Positions 33,293-43,446 of a stretch of 64,000 nt of DNA are shown in pieces. The notes beneath the pieces are model-generated. The model was not told the DNA's origin. It searched no databases and saw nothing but the letters and a program-made list of their open reading frames with translations. Each line of letters opens with the position of its first letter. Position 1 is the stretch's first letter. The stretch comes from Diphasiastrum complanatum (taxonomy: Eukaryota > Streptophyta > Lycopodiopsida > Lycopodiales > Lycopodiaceae), in NCBI GenBank assembly GCA_029204225.1, contig CM055095.1, positions 68,222,755 through 68,286,754 on the forward strand, read 5' to 3'. The position numbers and the translations under genes are program-made.

Positions 33293-34372
33293 CTCTACAG
33301 ATTCCAAGCTTCAGGGCCGGCAATCATCACGTGGAGGAAATTGTTCCAAACAAGCTCATTACCTCCCTTAAACTCAACGCATGCATCTGCAACCTTCACA
33401 TTGCACAAGGTTATAAGGTGCTCCAATCACAAAAGACATTATCACTCAGAAAAGACACGCACAGAGACACAGATGCGACACAGATGCAGCAGTAGTAGCT
33501 GGCACGTTGATGCTGCATGCCCGAGAATTTCAAGCCATATTTTGTCTCAAACTAGCGGCCATTCTTGAAACTTAAGCCCAGGAAAGACATCACGCAAAAT
33601 GGGCAGTTGATCCACTATATATTATCAAACCTCTTGCTACAACCAAGCTACATCATCCAATTTCTATCATCCACTTTTATACAACTCCACCAGAATATCT
33701 CCGAGTGTGAGGTAAGGGCCATTCGCGTGGCTCTCCGCGCCTCTTTGGCATCGGTCCCATGCCCTCGAGAAATCTCATGCGTCGCATCTTGCAATCGCCA
33801 GTGCGGAGTAGACAAAAGAACAGCTGAAAAGAAATGCAGGCGGCTATTGTGCCACCCGCCGATCTTGGACCGCGTCCCTCGCTCTCCTCTCACTCATAGG
33901 AACGATCATCCATCCATCCATCTACCGTCTTCCCTCCCCCCAATCCCTACTTTTCAAGGTTTGGCAGTTTCAAGATTATTTAGGGTTCAGCTAAATGTGT
34001 GCACATCTCTAATTAGCAAACCTCAAACTCAATCTTTGAGCCAGCTTGAGCTCGTAACACTAACACACCTATTACAGGAGTTTCGAGCACCAAAAAGGCC
34101 TTTTGTTAAGATGTTGTTTTTGACTTTTTAACTATTCGACGTACACTTGGCCCAATTATATATTTACACCTGTGAAAGACCGTAACGTTGTTTGCCGATC
34201 GAATTTTTCTTGAAACTTTTCGATCATATTTTTATACAATTCAAAACTCCTGCCGGGCATGGTCTTGACTTGTGATTGGACCGTAATCACTGCCCGTGAG
34301 TTTCCTGAGTGTTCGGGACCTAACACTTGTGGTTAAAGTAAGTCTATTTTGATCTAACTGTAGTTAGAGTAT
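33293..34372. promoter_or_regulatory. Upstream region of the GRAS gene
   Basis: About 1.1 kb without a gene, partly GC-richer than the surroundings (33700-33890). On the minus strand TAATATATAG at 33615-33624 could be a TATA box about 320 bp before the ATG; this is weak. The plus-strand frame 33565-34131 shows no family resemblance. Confidence 0.35.
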
Positions 34373-34484
34373 ATGATTTATGAAAGACCGCTAGCATTTA
34401 TTACAAATTTGGTTTTTTATTTTCATACTGATTCATCTACTTTTAGTTTCAAACTCTATTGTTCATCTTCTTTTAACTTTGCAA

Positions 34485-35796
34485 TGGCTTCCGGAAGCCG
34501 TAGACCACGAAGCAATATTGTCTCAGTTTCTGTTTGTAATGAAAAAGACTCTGATGGCTCTTGGATACCATGTATCTATAAAAAATTTCATGGTAAATTA
34601 AAAAGAGAATAAAAAATGGATTATAGGAGCTTTTGGAAAGGTAGAATTTTGAGTGGAAGGCGTAGGTTCAAAATGACAGACTCAAATGCAATTGTAAGTT
34701 TGGGAGAATTTTTTGCTTTGAGCTTTTCATCAATCATTTAGACGTGTATCTGAGTATTTAAATGATATAGAGTTTTATGGGTTTGTGCAGATTTGTACAT
34801 CAGGCATAATCGAATGGCAACCTATACAATCCCTTGTAAACATCATGGACGTTATTCATTCTGATAATGGTCTTCTACAATACAAGAACCACTCCACGAG
34901 GTCACTTTTGGATTCTTGTATTTTCTTCTATGATTCATCTTACACACCATCCAGTTTAGGTGGAAGATTAGAGACGATATCATTACCCTCTTTCTCAAGC
35001 GAAGAATAGATTCCTCTGGATTCCACCATAGCAGAGAGCTTTCGATCAAAGTTTTTTATGGACATTCAAAACTGTATGAAATGTAGCACAGGTTCAAAAA
35101 ACAATACATTGCACTGGTTTCTGCCTTTTGCGATGTTTGTAGATTTTTTTATTGTGTGTAATATTCGTAGAACAGCGACAATGTTTATTTGTAGTGATTT
35201 AACAGACGATATGTTATCAAGCCTCCTTGATGATCAATGGGATAAAAAGAGTAATGACAATATCGAGTGCATAGTTAATAAATCGTCAATGAAATTTAGA
35301 TATCTTATAGAAAAACAAATGCTTTCTTTAACATTTTATAATAGAAGATGGTCCAAAGTTGGCAACGAATGGAAAGCATTGGATCAGGATTTTACAGTGA
35401 ATCATCAAGATCAAATAGAAATCCAAGTGAAGCAAAATAATTCTACTATTACAACAATTGAGGTGGAGGAATATTGGACACTCGATCACATTCGATCAAA
35501 GCCTACCTTGCTGCAATATGAAATTCCTGAAAACTTATTTTATTTAGACTTATTTGAATGTTTTCGGTATTGCAAGATTGCATTTAAAATAATCTCAATG
35601 CTGATAATGTTTAACAAGTTTGTTTGATGTACAGGTAAGACCCAGACAAGAAAATCGCATACAGTGCAAGGATTTAAATAGAAGCGTCAAAAATTGTCGA
35701 AACTGCATAAACATTGGGATGGTAGACATGCAACAACAATGTACAATACTGTTAGGATCTAGTGCAGTATGCAGATCACATAATCAATCACCGTAG
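34485..35796 (+). pseudogene. P1 protein of element A (unknown function)
   Basis: Plus-strand pieces read as one gene: a possible first exon at 34485-34612 (M-A-S-G-S-R-R-P-R-S), a main part at 34785-35580 with a TAG/TAA break near 35008, and a last exon starting at 35635 (after TGATGTACAG) and ending at TAG 35794-35796. Landmarks shared with element B are F-F-Y-D-S-S-Y-T-P, I-R-R-T-A-T-M-F-I-C, I-E-K-Q-M-L-S-L-T-F, L-D-Q-D-F and V-E-E-Y-W-T-L-D, then R-P-R-Q-E-N-R-I-Q-C-K-D-L at the C-terminus. About 330 residues. No known domain recognised. It ends 45 bp from the convergent P2. Confidence 0.6.
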
Positions 35797-35841
35797 ACAC
35801 TCTTCAGAAGCTCTCAAAGATGGCATAGCAAAAGCTTTAGA

Positions 35842-37412
35842 TTACAAAGAAACACTGTTAAACTGCAAGATAGAACATTCATGTATTAGTAATGGCTAAA
35901 AACATCAACAAAATAGAAAACTAATCATGATTCCAAAAATAAGAATAAACAAAATTAATTACCTTAGAAATATCAACATCTTCCTGAAGGTTGAACCACT
36001 CAAAAAATAACTTTGCATTATATAATGTGTACCACCCATAACTGAATGAATCCTTTTGCTGGGGTGACTGCAAAAAAATTCAGCACACAAGAAATCAATT
36101 ATGAAATAGAATGAATTAGAATGAAACAAATACATTAGAATACTGATGTCAAAATGTTGTTAAGAAAGACATAATTTACCTCCAAACTAATGATCTGCCA
36201 GTCCACTGAACGGGGAACATCTGTTGGAATATATTTACTTAAACATGGCAAGTATATATCTACATCCTTATGCATATTGCTAGCCGAGTTCATCTTGAAA
36301 CAAAAACCTTTAGCAATATTATCTGCAGATCTTTTAATAGAGATCAGGTTTAAACTCCAGTGGTCACTGCAAAATAAGATAGAAATTTCATTAGCTGCAA
36401 TTCTAAGAACTTTTTTCATTTATAATGCCAATGATAAAGCATTTAACATGTACTTGGTATGATAAGGCACGACCAGGTATTTTGTTGCTGGTGTGAGTCC
36501 ACTAGTCAGACATTATGACAATGTGTCGTTATTCTCCTTGAAAGGCCTGAAGCAAAAAGTTACTGAGCACCAGCAATTCATTGGATGAATCTCTTGCAAT
36601 GTCATATTGCAAGAGTGTAATCCCAGACTCTATCACAGGATCACTAATAGAAGCCCGTCTATTTTTAAGATCCAAACAATCGATAACTCTATAATTTGTA
36701 CTAAAGTCAATTTCCTCTATTCTGAAACAAAATGGAGTACCAATTCTATCTACAGCATCGGCTATGTCCTTCTGAAATTTTAGATAATCATCGGAATCTA
36801 TATGTGTATAAAGATTTGAAGGAGCAAGAGGAGGTGGATGAGTAATATCTACAAGAATTACAGGAGTATCCAAAATCGATGTAGCTATATTTACAACCTT
36901 ATCTAGGGCAACATTATCTACATTTGCATCCGGGTTAGGCTTGGCAGAGTCGGTGGTATCTACCCTCCTTACTTTTGGGGCTCTCTTGGGGGTTGTCTAC
37001 TTCCTAGGACGCTTGGTAGGAAGATCAATCCTATCTAGAGGAACAGGTTTGGGAGCAGCAGGCTGAGATATGTGTAAATTGCAAAATCTCTCCCTCATTC
37101 TCATCAGTAACTGAAGGTCCTTAGGCATAATGGTGACTCTCTTAGAATGAATAGCAAGCAAAAATGGATCTTTAAAAGAATTATGAATCTAACAAGCTGG
37201 CCGAGATCATTTCTAGTTATGTGGCAGATGGCACGATAGAATGGAACTTTGGGAATTAACAAAGTGGTTGATCTCTGATACTTACGAATATCAGAGAGGC
37301 ATCTGCTGCTGTTGCGTCTTCTAGATCTAACCGGAGGTGTAATGGCAACCGCAGGAGCTGAGGATGAGCCAGCAAAGAAGAAATCTCTCCTTGTCTGCTT
37401 TCTCCTATCCAT
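35842..37412 (-). pseudogene. P2 of element A: histone H3-like domain fused to C48 (Ulp1-type) protease
   Basis: Starts ATG at 37412 with M-D-R-R-K-Q-T-R-R-D. Residues 41-66 match H3 helices alphaN and 1 (D-I-R-K-Y-Q-R-S-T, P-F-Y-R, H-I-T-R-N). After a gap and a frame change near 37190 the H3 end returns: A-I-H-S-K-R-V-T-I-M-P-K-D-L-Q. From there one frame runs through a basic linker (one TAG at 36999-36997) to I-L-D-T-P-V-I-L-V-D and the protease. Exons 36366-36180 and 36067-35963 carry D-H-W-S-L-N and S-P-Q-Q ... S-F-S-Y-G-W-Y-T-L-Y-N. C48 enzymes cut SUMO-like isopeptide bonds with a His-Asp-Cys triad; here Cys has become Tyr (codon 36040-36038), so it is inactive. Most of H3 helix 2 is missing, and a one-base gain near 36545 also breaks it. 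The last B exon is replaced by a short tail ending at 35842. Confidence 0.75.
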
Positions 37413-37599
37413 GGAAGTATACTCGGGGATATCGCACTTGTTCGTGACGATGAGGATAAGAAGGGGAAGAATATGAAGCGTTCATAGAGGAGCGATATGT
37501 ACGGTATATAGAAGAGAGGCAAGTCCAATATGAGGAGACACGCAGGTAGAAATATCGGACCTGTGCACATGGAATGCAGTAAGCAGAATATCGATTACG

Positions 37600-38208
37600 A
37601 AGGGGGCGCACAAGTGCGATATGCAAAGCGAAAAAAAAAGTGAAAAAAATTCATCGGAGTTTGTGATTTTATATCACGGTTCGCACGTGCGAAAGAACGT
37701 CATGTCACACGTGCGAGTTGTCTAGTCATCAACACGTGACAACAAGTCAGCGAATGATCATTTGACACATGTCAGATTGTCATTTCACATGTGTGGGATT
37801 GTACGACCAAATGCGAGAGCGACACGTGTTGTCCATCCGACTAATGAACACGAGGCATGTGTCCTTGTGTCATTTCACACGTGTCCAGGTGTCACCTCAC
37901 ACGTGCTAGTGCATGCAGACCAATAAAAAATGAACACATGTCTGTTGACCGTTGACCATGCGTGTGAAAATTCAGTATAAAAGGCACGAAACCAGATTAA
38001 TTTTTTACTTTTTTCTTTCTCAAAATTCACATCATATCGCTCTTGTGTGCGCGCTTTGTTGTCCATTTTATTCATCAATCCTACTTGCGCACAAGTGCGA
38101 TATTCAGTTGCTACCTGCTATACATATCCCTCTTGTGCGCGATCTTTACAGTTAGTTTTATTTCATTTTGTCTCCCTCGTGCACAGGTGCGATCTCTGTC
38201 GTAGTGCC
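37600..38208. promoter_or_regulatory. Divergent P2/P3 promoter region of element A
   Basis: About 600 bp between the P2 and P3 starts, crowded with CACGTG and CACATG cores (about ten between 37680 and 37940, many as CACACGTG). Copies of a palindrome-like GCGCACAAGTGCGATAT flank it (near 37607, 38088 and others). Element B has the same arrangement at 56260-56700. CACGTG is the plant G-box bound by bZIP and bHLH factors. A pair TTGACCGTTGACC at 37943-37955 matches W-boxes. Alternatively these repeats could be transposase-binding sites. Confidence 0.5.
37976..37983 (+). promoter_or_regulatory. TATA box for P3 of element A
   Basis: TATAAAAG lies 226 bp before the P3 ATG. Element B keeps TATAAAT at the same place (56483-56489, minus strand), followed in both by GGCACGAAA-like DNA. 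Confidence 0.6.
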
Positions 38209-39777
38209 ATGGCCTCTTCCTCAAGATCCACACGAGATTCGGGCCTAAGTTTAATTTTTATGGAATTTGAGATTATTGAATATCTAGACTACTTCCATAG
38301 TCTATTCAGGCCATATTTACATGTTTTTAAGATTGCACAACCAAATGTTGACGTATTTTATGAACATTATGTTAGATTCTATACTCAGTAAGCTTGTTAT
38401 CTTCATAGATTCACTCTCGTACATGCATTATACTGATCTTGTTCATTTCTTCCCAGCTTTCAAACATAGACTAGATAGAATGTTCACCAAATTGTTTGAT
38501 CTTTTTAAAAGCAGTTCAATGTGTCCTTCTTGCAACAAGAAATGTCAATTGGTTGAATACCAGAGTGGTTTTGGACTTTTCATGTTAGTTCAGATCCTGG
38601 ATGATGAGGAAGTTTCTGTTGCTGACCCTCCTATTGCATCATCCTCTATTCAGTCAGCTATTAAGGATATTAGTCACTTCCTAATCGACACCCATGATAA
38701 GGATAGTGACTTTATTGATGTAAATACTGATGTGCTTCGGGATTCTTTTATTGGCCAAAATACATTTGCTGATGAATTGATCCCTATAGAGGAGTCAAAA
38801 TGTCTTTTCAATTTGCCAATATATTATGTAAATGATGATGTATATTTTACTACAGCTGATTTATGTCAATTTTTTGACTATCATAAAGATGAAGTTCTAC
38901 GTTTATTATCCGGCACAATTTCTGAATTCTTCGACTTTGTAGATTTTGAAACAGATGACCTTGTTGTTGGAATTGATTATGATGATGAGGAGGGACTTAT
39001 GACTGGTGAAGAGTGATTGACTAAGACTTTATCAAATATTGCGGAGGATGGACGAGACAGACCATCCAATGAAAAAATTAATGGACGAGACAGACCATCC
39101 GATGAAGAATTCATGACATTTCAATCCCAGATGGGCTTCCCTCATCTATCATTAATGCATTTTACAGATGATTCCACTTCAGTAGGTGGTCATTATATTG
39201 GTCATCCTGATCTGGTTGCTGCTGATGATGAAGAATGTGTAAGTGTTTAAACTTCCTTGCATTAGAATGTTCTTAACTACTGAATGTATTTTTTCTAATA
39301 TATTTCTTATTGCAGGATGCTCTCATAATTCATGACTTTGCTGCGAAACGAGGTGGTTGCAGACAATATGCATCCTCGTTCCAGAGAGATAGTGGACTTG
39401 GCCACTGTCTTAGGCATTTCTTGAAGAATGAGATCTATATTGCTCATTCGAAACTGAGCATAGTTGGGGAGAGTCTGATAATGGTAGTTAAAGCTTTATC
39501 ATTTTATCTAGGAGGACATAAATTTGTTAAGAAAAATAAGATCATTTTCGTCAAAAGATCTTATGTTTTGAACATTCTAGGTTTTACTGATGGGAATGTT
39601 CCTTTAAGGAGCTCTCATTATTCATTGTACTCTACTTATATTGAACTTAGTAGAAATAAGAATAATGCACATCTATTAGATGCATACTCTAGAAGAAAAT
39701 TTTTTCATGACAATACTACCATAGAATCTATCACACAAGCTGATGATGAATGGTGGACACTTTGTATTTTGTTATAA
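38209..39777 (+). pseudogene. P3 protein of element A (unknown function)
   Basis: ATG at 38209 (M-A-S-S-S-R-S-T-R), shared with element B. A frame break near 38390 joins the second frame (to 39016), which carries a C-P-S-C-N-K-K-C zinc-ribbon-like pair, an acidic region and V-N-D-D-V-Y-F-T-T-A-D-L-C-Q-F-F-D-Y. Exon 1 ends at 39238 (GT donor). Exon 2 runs 39316-39777 and reads D-F-A-A-K-R-G-G-C, F-Q-R-D-S-G-L-G-H-C-L and I-I-F-V-K-R-S-Y-V-L. About 500 residues. The F-T-T-A-D-L region also occurs in locus C. A stop at 39014-39016 and a tandem 33-bp duplication (about 39046-39111) are private to A. It converges on P4. I cannot assign a function. Confidence 0.6.
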
Positions 39778-39965
39778 TACAATTGATACATTTACATTGA
39801 GTATTTCTCCTCTCTCTTGTTCCATGAATTTGCATGCAATTCTGAACATGTCACACTTTTACATTGAGTATTTCTCCTCTCTTGTTCAATGAATTTGCAA
39901 GCAATTCTGAACATGTCATAATTTGATGACAATGATGATTGAATGTCTTTGTTATCTTCTGTATG

Positions 39966-42500
39966 TCAAATCTGAACTCTACGGTAGAACCACTGAAACA
40001 ATTGACAAATGTAGTTTCGTTTTTCATTGGTTCCTCCATGTTGTGTATTTCGATGAAATGCTGCTCGTGCTTGCCCATGCGACTTCTCCATCCCTTGTGA
40101 TGACCATACACTCAACCTTCCATATGTGTTTGCAAAAAATGTTGTATGATCTCTTAGTATGTGCTGCATATGTCAAAACCATAATGTTAGTCTATGTTTG
40201 AATCTAAATATGTATGGAAAATTGAAAGCATCTTGAAGAATTTATACTAACCATGTAATGAGTGATGTAATCTTCTCCCCATGCTTTTGATACTGCATTA
40301 ACAAACTCGACACAAGTCCTTTGTACAACTTTCTTATCAATATCAAAGTATTTATCTTTTTTTAAAATAGCAATCATACTATCAAGCTTCTTCCATACAT
40401 CAACTTTTAGTACTCTGGTTTTGCCGTCTTTCTCAAAGTCCTGAGTGGCACCAATAATATTTGTCCAGACTGAGTGTTGAATATTAGAAGCCTTACCAGT
40501 ATGATTTGATAGAAAATGACGTGCTTTGGCTCCTCTTGTGCTTGGCTTAGTTGGCATGTTCCCATTCTTTCCTGAAAGCTTTTCATCTTTTTGAATTTTG
40601 ACATGTCCCTTATGAAGTATTGCTTTTGATAAAACATCTTCTAATCGAGAGATAGCTTCCTTTGCTAATGATGTTGGCTTTGTATTCCAAGCAAAAACAA
40701 TATGAAGATAAATGATCTTTTCTATTCATCTAACTTCTGCATGAAGAGTACAAACATGCACATTTTTCAAGGGGATAGGCAGCACAGGCTTCCAGTTTGG
40801 ATCTGCATATTCTCTAGTAATTCCTGTACTCCTAGTAACATCTTTTGCCATTTTCATGCAGTACAAACAAGGGTGTTTTGATGTAGCACCGTGAGAGACA
40901 TTATACATACATTTCAATGCTTTCAAATCACCTGCTAAGTGTCATTCAACATTGAAGTCTCCAACTCCTGGAACATTGAGAAGTTCTCCATCCATATGGT
41001 CCTTGATGATCCTAGGATAAGATGTCCTTTAGAATATCCATGATAATATATCATGATCCTCCTTCAGCACCTGTCCAAAGAATTAATCAGACTTAGTTAT
41101 CAAAGAATTAATATTATTCAATGAATGTAATGTAATAATGAGGCTAGTTACCTGAAACGCTGCCAACCACCATATATCATTTTCTGACTGGACACTGAAT
41201 CTAAAATTTTCTTGGTCCTTTGTTTGTGATAGTGCACCATTCGTGAGAGTTATACTAACCTTCTCCATCTTTTGCCCTTTCACAATTTCTGACTATAATT
41301 ATTTTGTCATTCACCTTTTCAAAGGTTATATTATAGAATGTGACGATGTATCTCAGCAAGTAATTTAGATCAACAAATAAGTTGTTTGATGAATTATAGA
41401 ATATTGATCTTCCATCAGTTTCATACACCACCTCAATATGAAATGGAGTTCCAGTGATCTTATGCATACCTATGTTTAATGTATCCATCTCTTTCTTCAA
41501 GTGATATGTCCTAGGGATTGGGACTTTTCTAATTTGAACTTGCTTAAAAGCTTCTCTAATGAGTTTAAATATTGTTGCATATGCTTCCTTGCTAATACCT
41601 GCAAAATCACAAGCACCTTGAACTATAGTCTTATCTAAAAGAATTTGAATGTCCACCATCAAAGACTCTGTTATTTTACACTTTACATTTGAACTCCTAT
41701 TGTTCATCATGATACGCTCAGTGGATTTGCCTGTCAATATTGTGCCCAATGACATTTCTAGTGAAGCATTGTCTTTAATATTCTGAGGAGCTACTAATGC
41801 AGATAGTTAACAGAATATCACCATAGCTGAAATTAAATCCAAATGTCATTGAAAAACCTACAAAAATCAGAATATGCTTACTTGAATACACGGTTCCTTC
41901 TATTTCAATAACCTCCTTTTGAAAGCATTTGAATATCCTTGCAACTTTGTCGCTTTCACTTCTTACTTTCAGCTTTTTTATTTGCCAATTCCACATCCTT
42001 CAATAATTGTAAGTTTTCAATACGAATAGATTGTAAGATTGATTGCATTTGCTCTAGTTCTGATTTGATATTGATTGTTATCTTCTGTAATGATTCATTA
42101 TTTTTTTTAAGTTGTTCATTTTTTTCTAACGTCTTTTGGAGATGACAATCTCTCTTCTGACAATAAGAGGATATCCGAATCAACTCACCTTCTAAAAAAT
42201 GAACTTTATTCATATAAAGTTGTTTTCCGTGGTTCTACAATCTTTCACAATATCCTAGTAATTCACTATGTCCATTGCATATCCATGTAACTAAATGAAT
42301 TATTGAGGAGAATGTGGGATGTGTCAAAGTGCTTGGATCTTGTGGATATAATGTTCCATCTATCCACAAATCCAAGTTTTTCTTTCCTTCTTCTTTGTAA
42401 CGAGAATGATCCTCAACAAATATTTGAATTCTTTTGCCTCCTCTTCTCTGCAAAGGTGCCAAATCAATAGAGAAACCAAATGTAGATCATACAATGTCAT
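39966..42500 (-). pseudogene. P4 of element A: DDE-type transposase
   Basis: Minus strand, about four exons. The first (42500-~41910) is basic with a coiled-coil-like Glu/Lys/Asn stretch. The second includes I-R-E-A-F-K-Q-V-Q-I-R-K-V-P-I-P-R-T-Y. The third ends at 40252 and carries A-G-D-L-K-A-L-K-C (Asp codon 40929-40927), K-H-P-C-L-Y-C and V-H-V-C-T-L-H. The last (40163-39966) reads V-W-S-S-Q-G-M-E-K-S-H-G-Q-A-R. An Asp, CxxC, HxxxxH, Glu series is the layout of DDE transposases with a zinc insertion, as in RAG1/Transib. The first Asp, present in element B, is removed here by a 17-bp deletion near 41293. Stops occur near 40726 and 40955. It would cut and join the element's ends in the nucleus; this copy is dead. 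Confidence 0.7.
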
Positions 42501-43080
42501 CATCAGGAAAAACAATAGAGTAATCAGTTGTGTCAAAGTACTATGACCAAATTCTATGTAACAAAACAAAATACTCATCTTTGATTATATTATATACGCT
42601 ATACGATCAATCCAATCTCCATGCTTGTATGCTTGATTCAAATTTGGAAATGCCGCTCATTTTTTCATTCCAATAGGTAGTTGGCGCTCATATTTCCATT
42701 CCAATGTAAAGATGACATTCATAATTGGAGATGGCACCCATATTTTCATTCTCGTGGAAGGAATGCATATGTAAACATTTTGCTATTTTTTCTGATTCGG
42801 ATTTGGGGATGGTGATCATATTCTAGATCTAGTGAAAATATTGCCCTTTTCGTAACCAATGGAGGGACTATTTTTGAATTTAGTCAAGTTATACTGCGAA
42901 CTGTTTATAGTTCTTAACAGTGACTATAGACACTGTGGTTAGATCATTGGGAGTTGGGGAGGCCTCGGGAGTGGTGGGGGCAAGCAAATAAACAATATTG
43001 TTTTTTTTATTTTGATATTTTTCTATATCTTACATGGCATTCCTTAAAGGGTCTTTTTGATATTGAGAACTCCTCTAATG
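42501..43080. other. Subterminal region of element A, transposase side
   Basis: Non-coding but closely matched by 52829-53350 in reverse orientation. Recurrent words are CATTTTTTCATTCC, GGCGCTCATATTTCCATTCC and GGCACCCATATTTTCATTC, a possible set of subterminal repeats. The match ends at the shared CTTAAAGGGTCTTTTTGATATTGAGAAC. Confidence 0.55.
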
Positions 43081-43082
43081 TC

Positions 43083-43260
43083 CACTAAATGAGGAACTTA
43101 TGCCTATAAGGTAATCCCATTTGGTCTTTACAATGCCCCTAGTACCTTCCAGCGAGTAACGCAAGCGGCATTCAAAGAGTACCTAGAAAAGTTTCTGTTT
43201 TCTTGAATGATCTATGCGTGCACGGACGGAACTTTGAACATCGATTCAATTTGGAGAAAG
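43083..43260 (+). pseudogene. Ty3/gypsy RT fragment flanking element A
   Basis: Plus strand: G-T-Y-A-Y-K-V-I-P-F-G-L-Y-N-A-P-S-T-F-Q, then F-K-E-Y-L-E-K, the RT motif just before the active site. It abuts the inferred end of element A within a few bases, so A probably inserted into a gypsy copy. Confidence 0.8.
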
Positions 43261-43446
43261 TGTTAAAGCCATGTCGCTAGTATTCAAGATATTCTTGGTA
43301 ATAGATGGAATGAACAAAATATCCTCCGAGTGAACATTCCTATTTGTAGAGAGAGAAATAGGAATTGTGCCAATCCCTTTGATTGCACACTCATCATCAT
43401 TGGCCATGTAGATCACCCTCTTATCATCCCCAAGTGTTTGTTCCAA
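43246..43446 (-). pseudogene. Ty1/copia protease-integrase spacer fragment
   Basis: The minus strand reads V-I-Y-M-A-N-D-D-E-C, I-K-G-I-G-T-I and F-I-P-S-I-T-K-N-I-L, the typical stretch after the copia protease (compare Y-T-A-N-D-V-E-C and Y-V-P-R-L-T-N-N-L in the copia at 21.1 kb). Isolated fragment. Confidence 0.75.

Larger units (their letters stand above)
34373..43080. mobile_element. Element A: DNA transposon with H3-C48 fusion and DDE transposase
   Basis: Four genes in two convergent pairs: P1 (+), P2 (-), P3 (+), P4 (-). The block recurs inverted and internally deleted at 52829-59035 (element B). Homology between the copies stops sharply at 43080 / 52829 after the shared word TTGATATTGAGAACT, so this is taken as one end. 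The other end, near 34.3 kb, is not defined, and I could not identify terminal inverted repeats. Introns with matching phase in both copies, and a transposase-like P4, argue for a DNA transposon rather than a retroelement. All four genes of A are broken. Confidence 0.7.

Noticed and set aside
38821-38910. P3 as a KilA-N/BRO-N protein from a giant virus
   Set aside because: The likeness is limited to one short pattern, and the gene has plant-type introns. It is kept only as a speculation.
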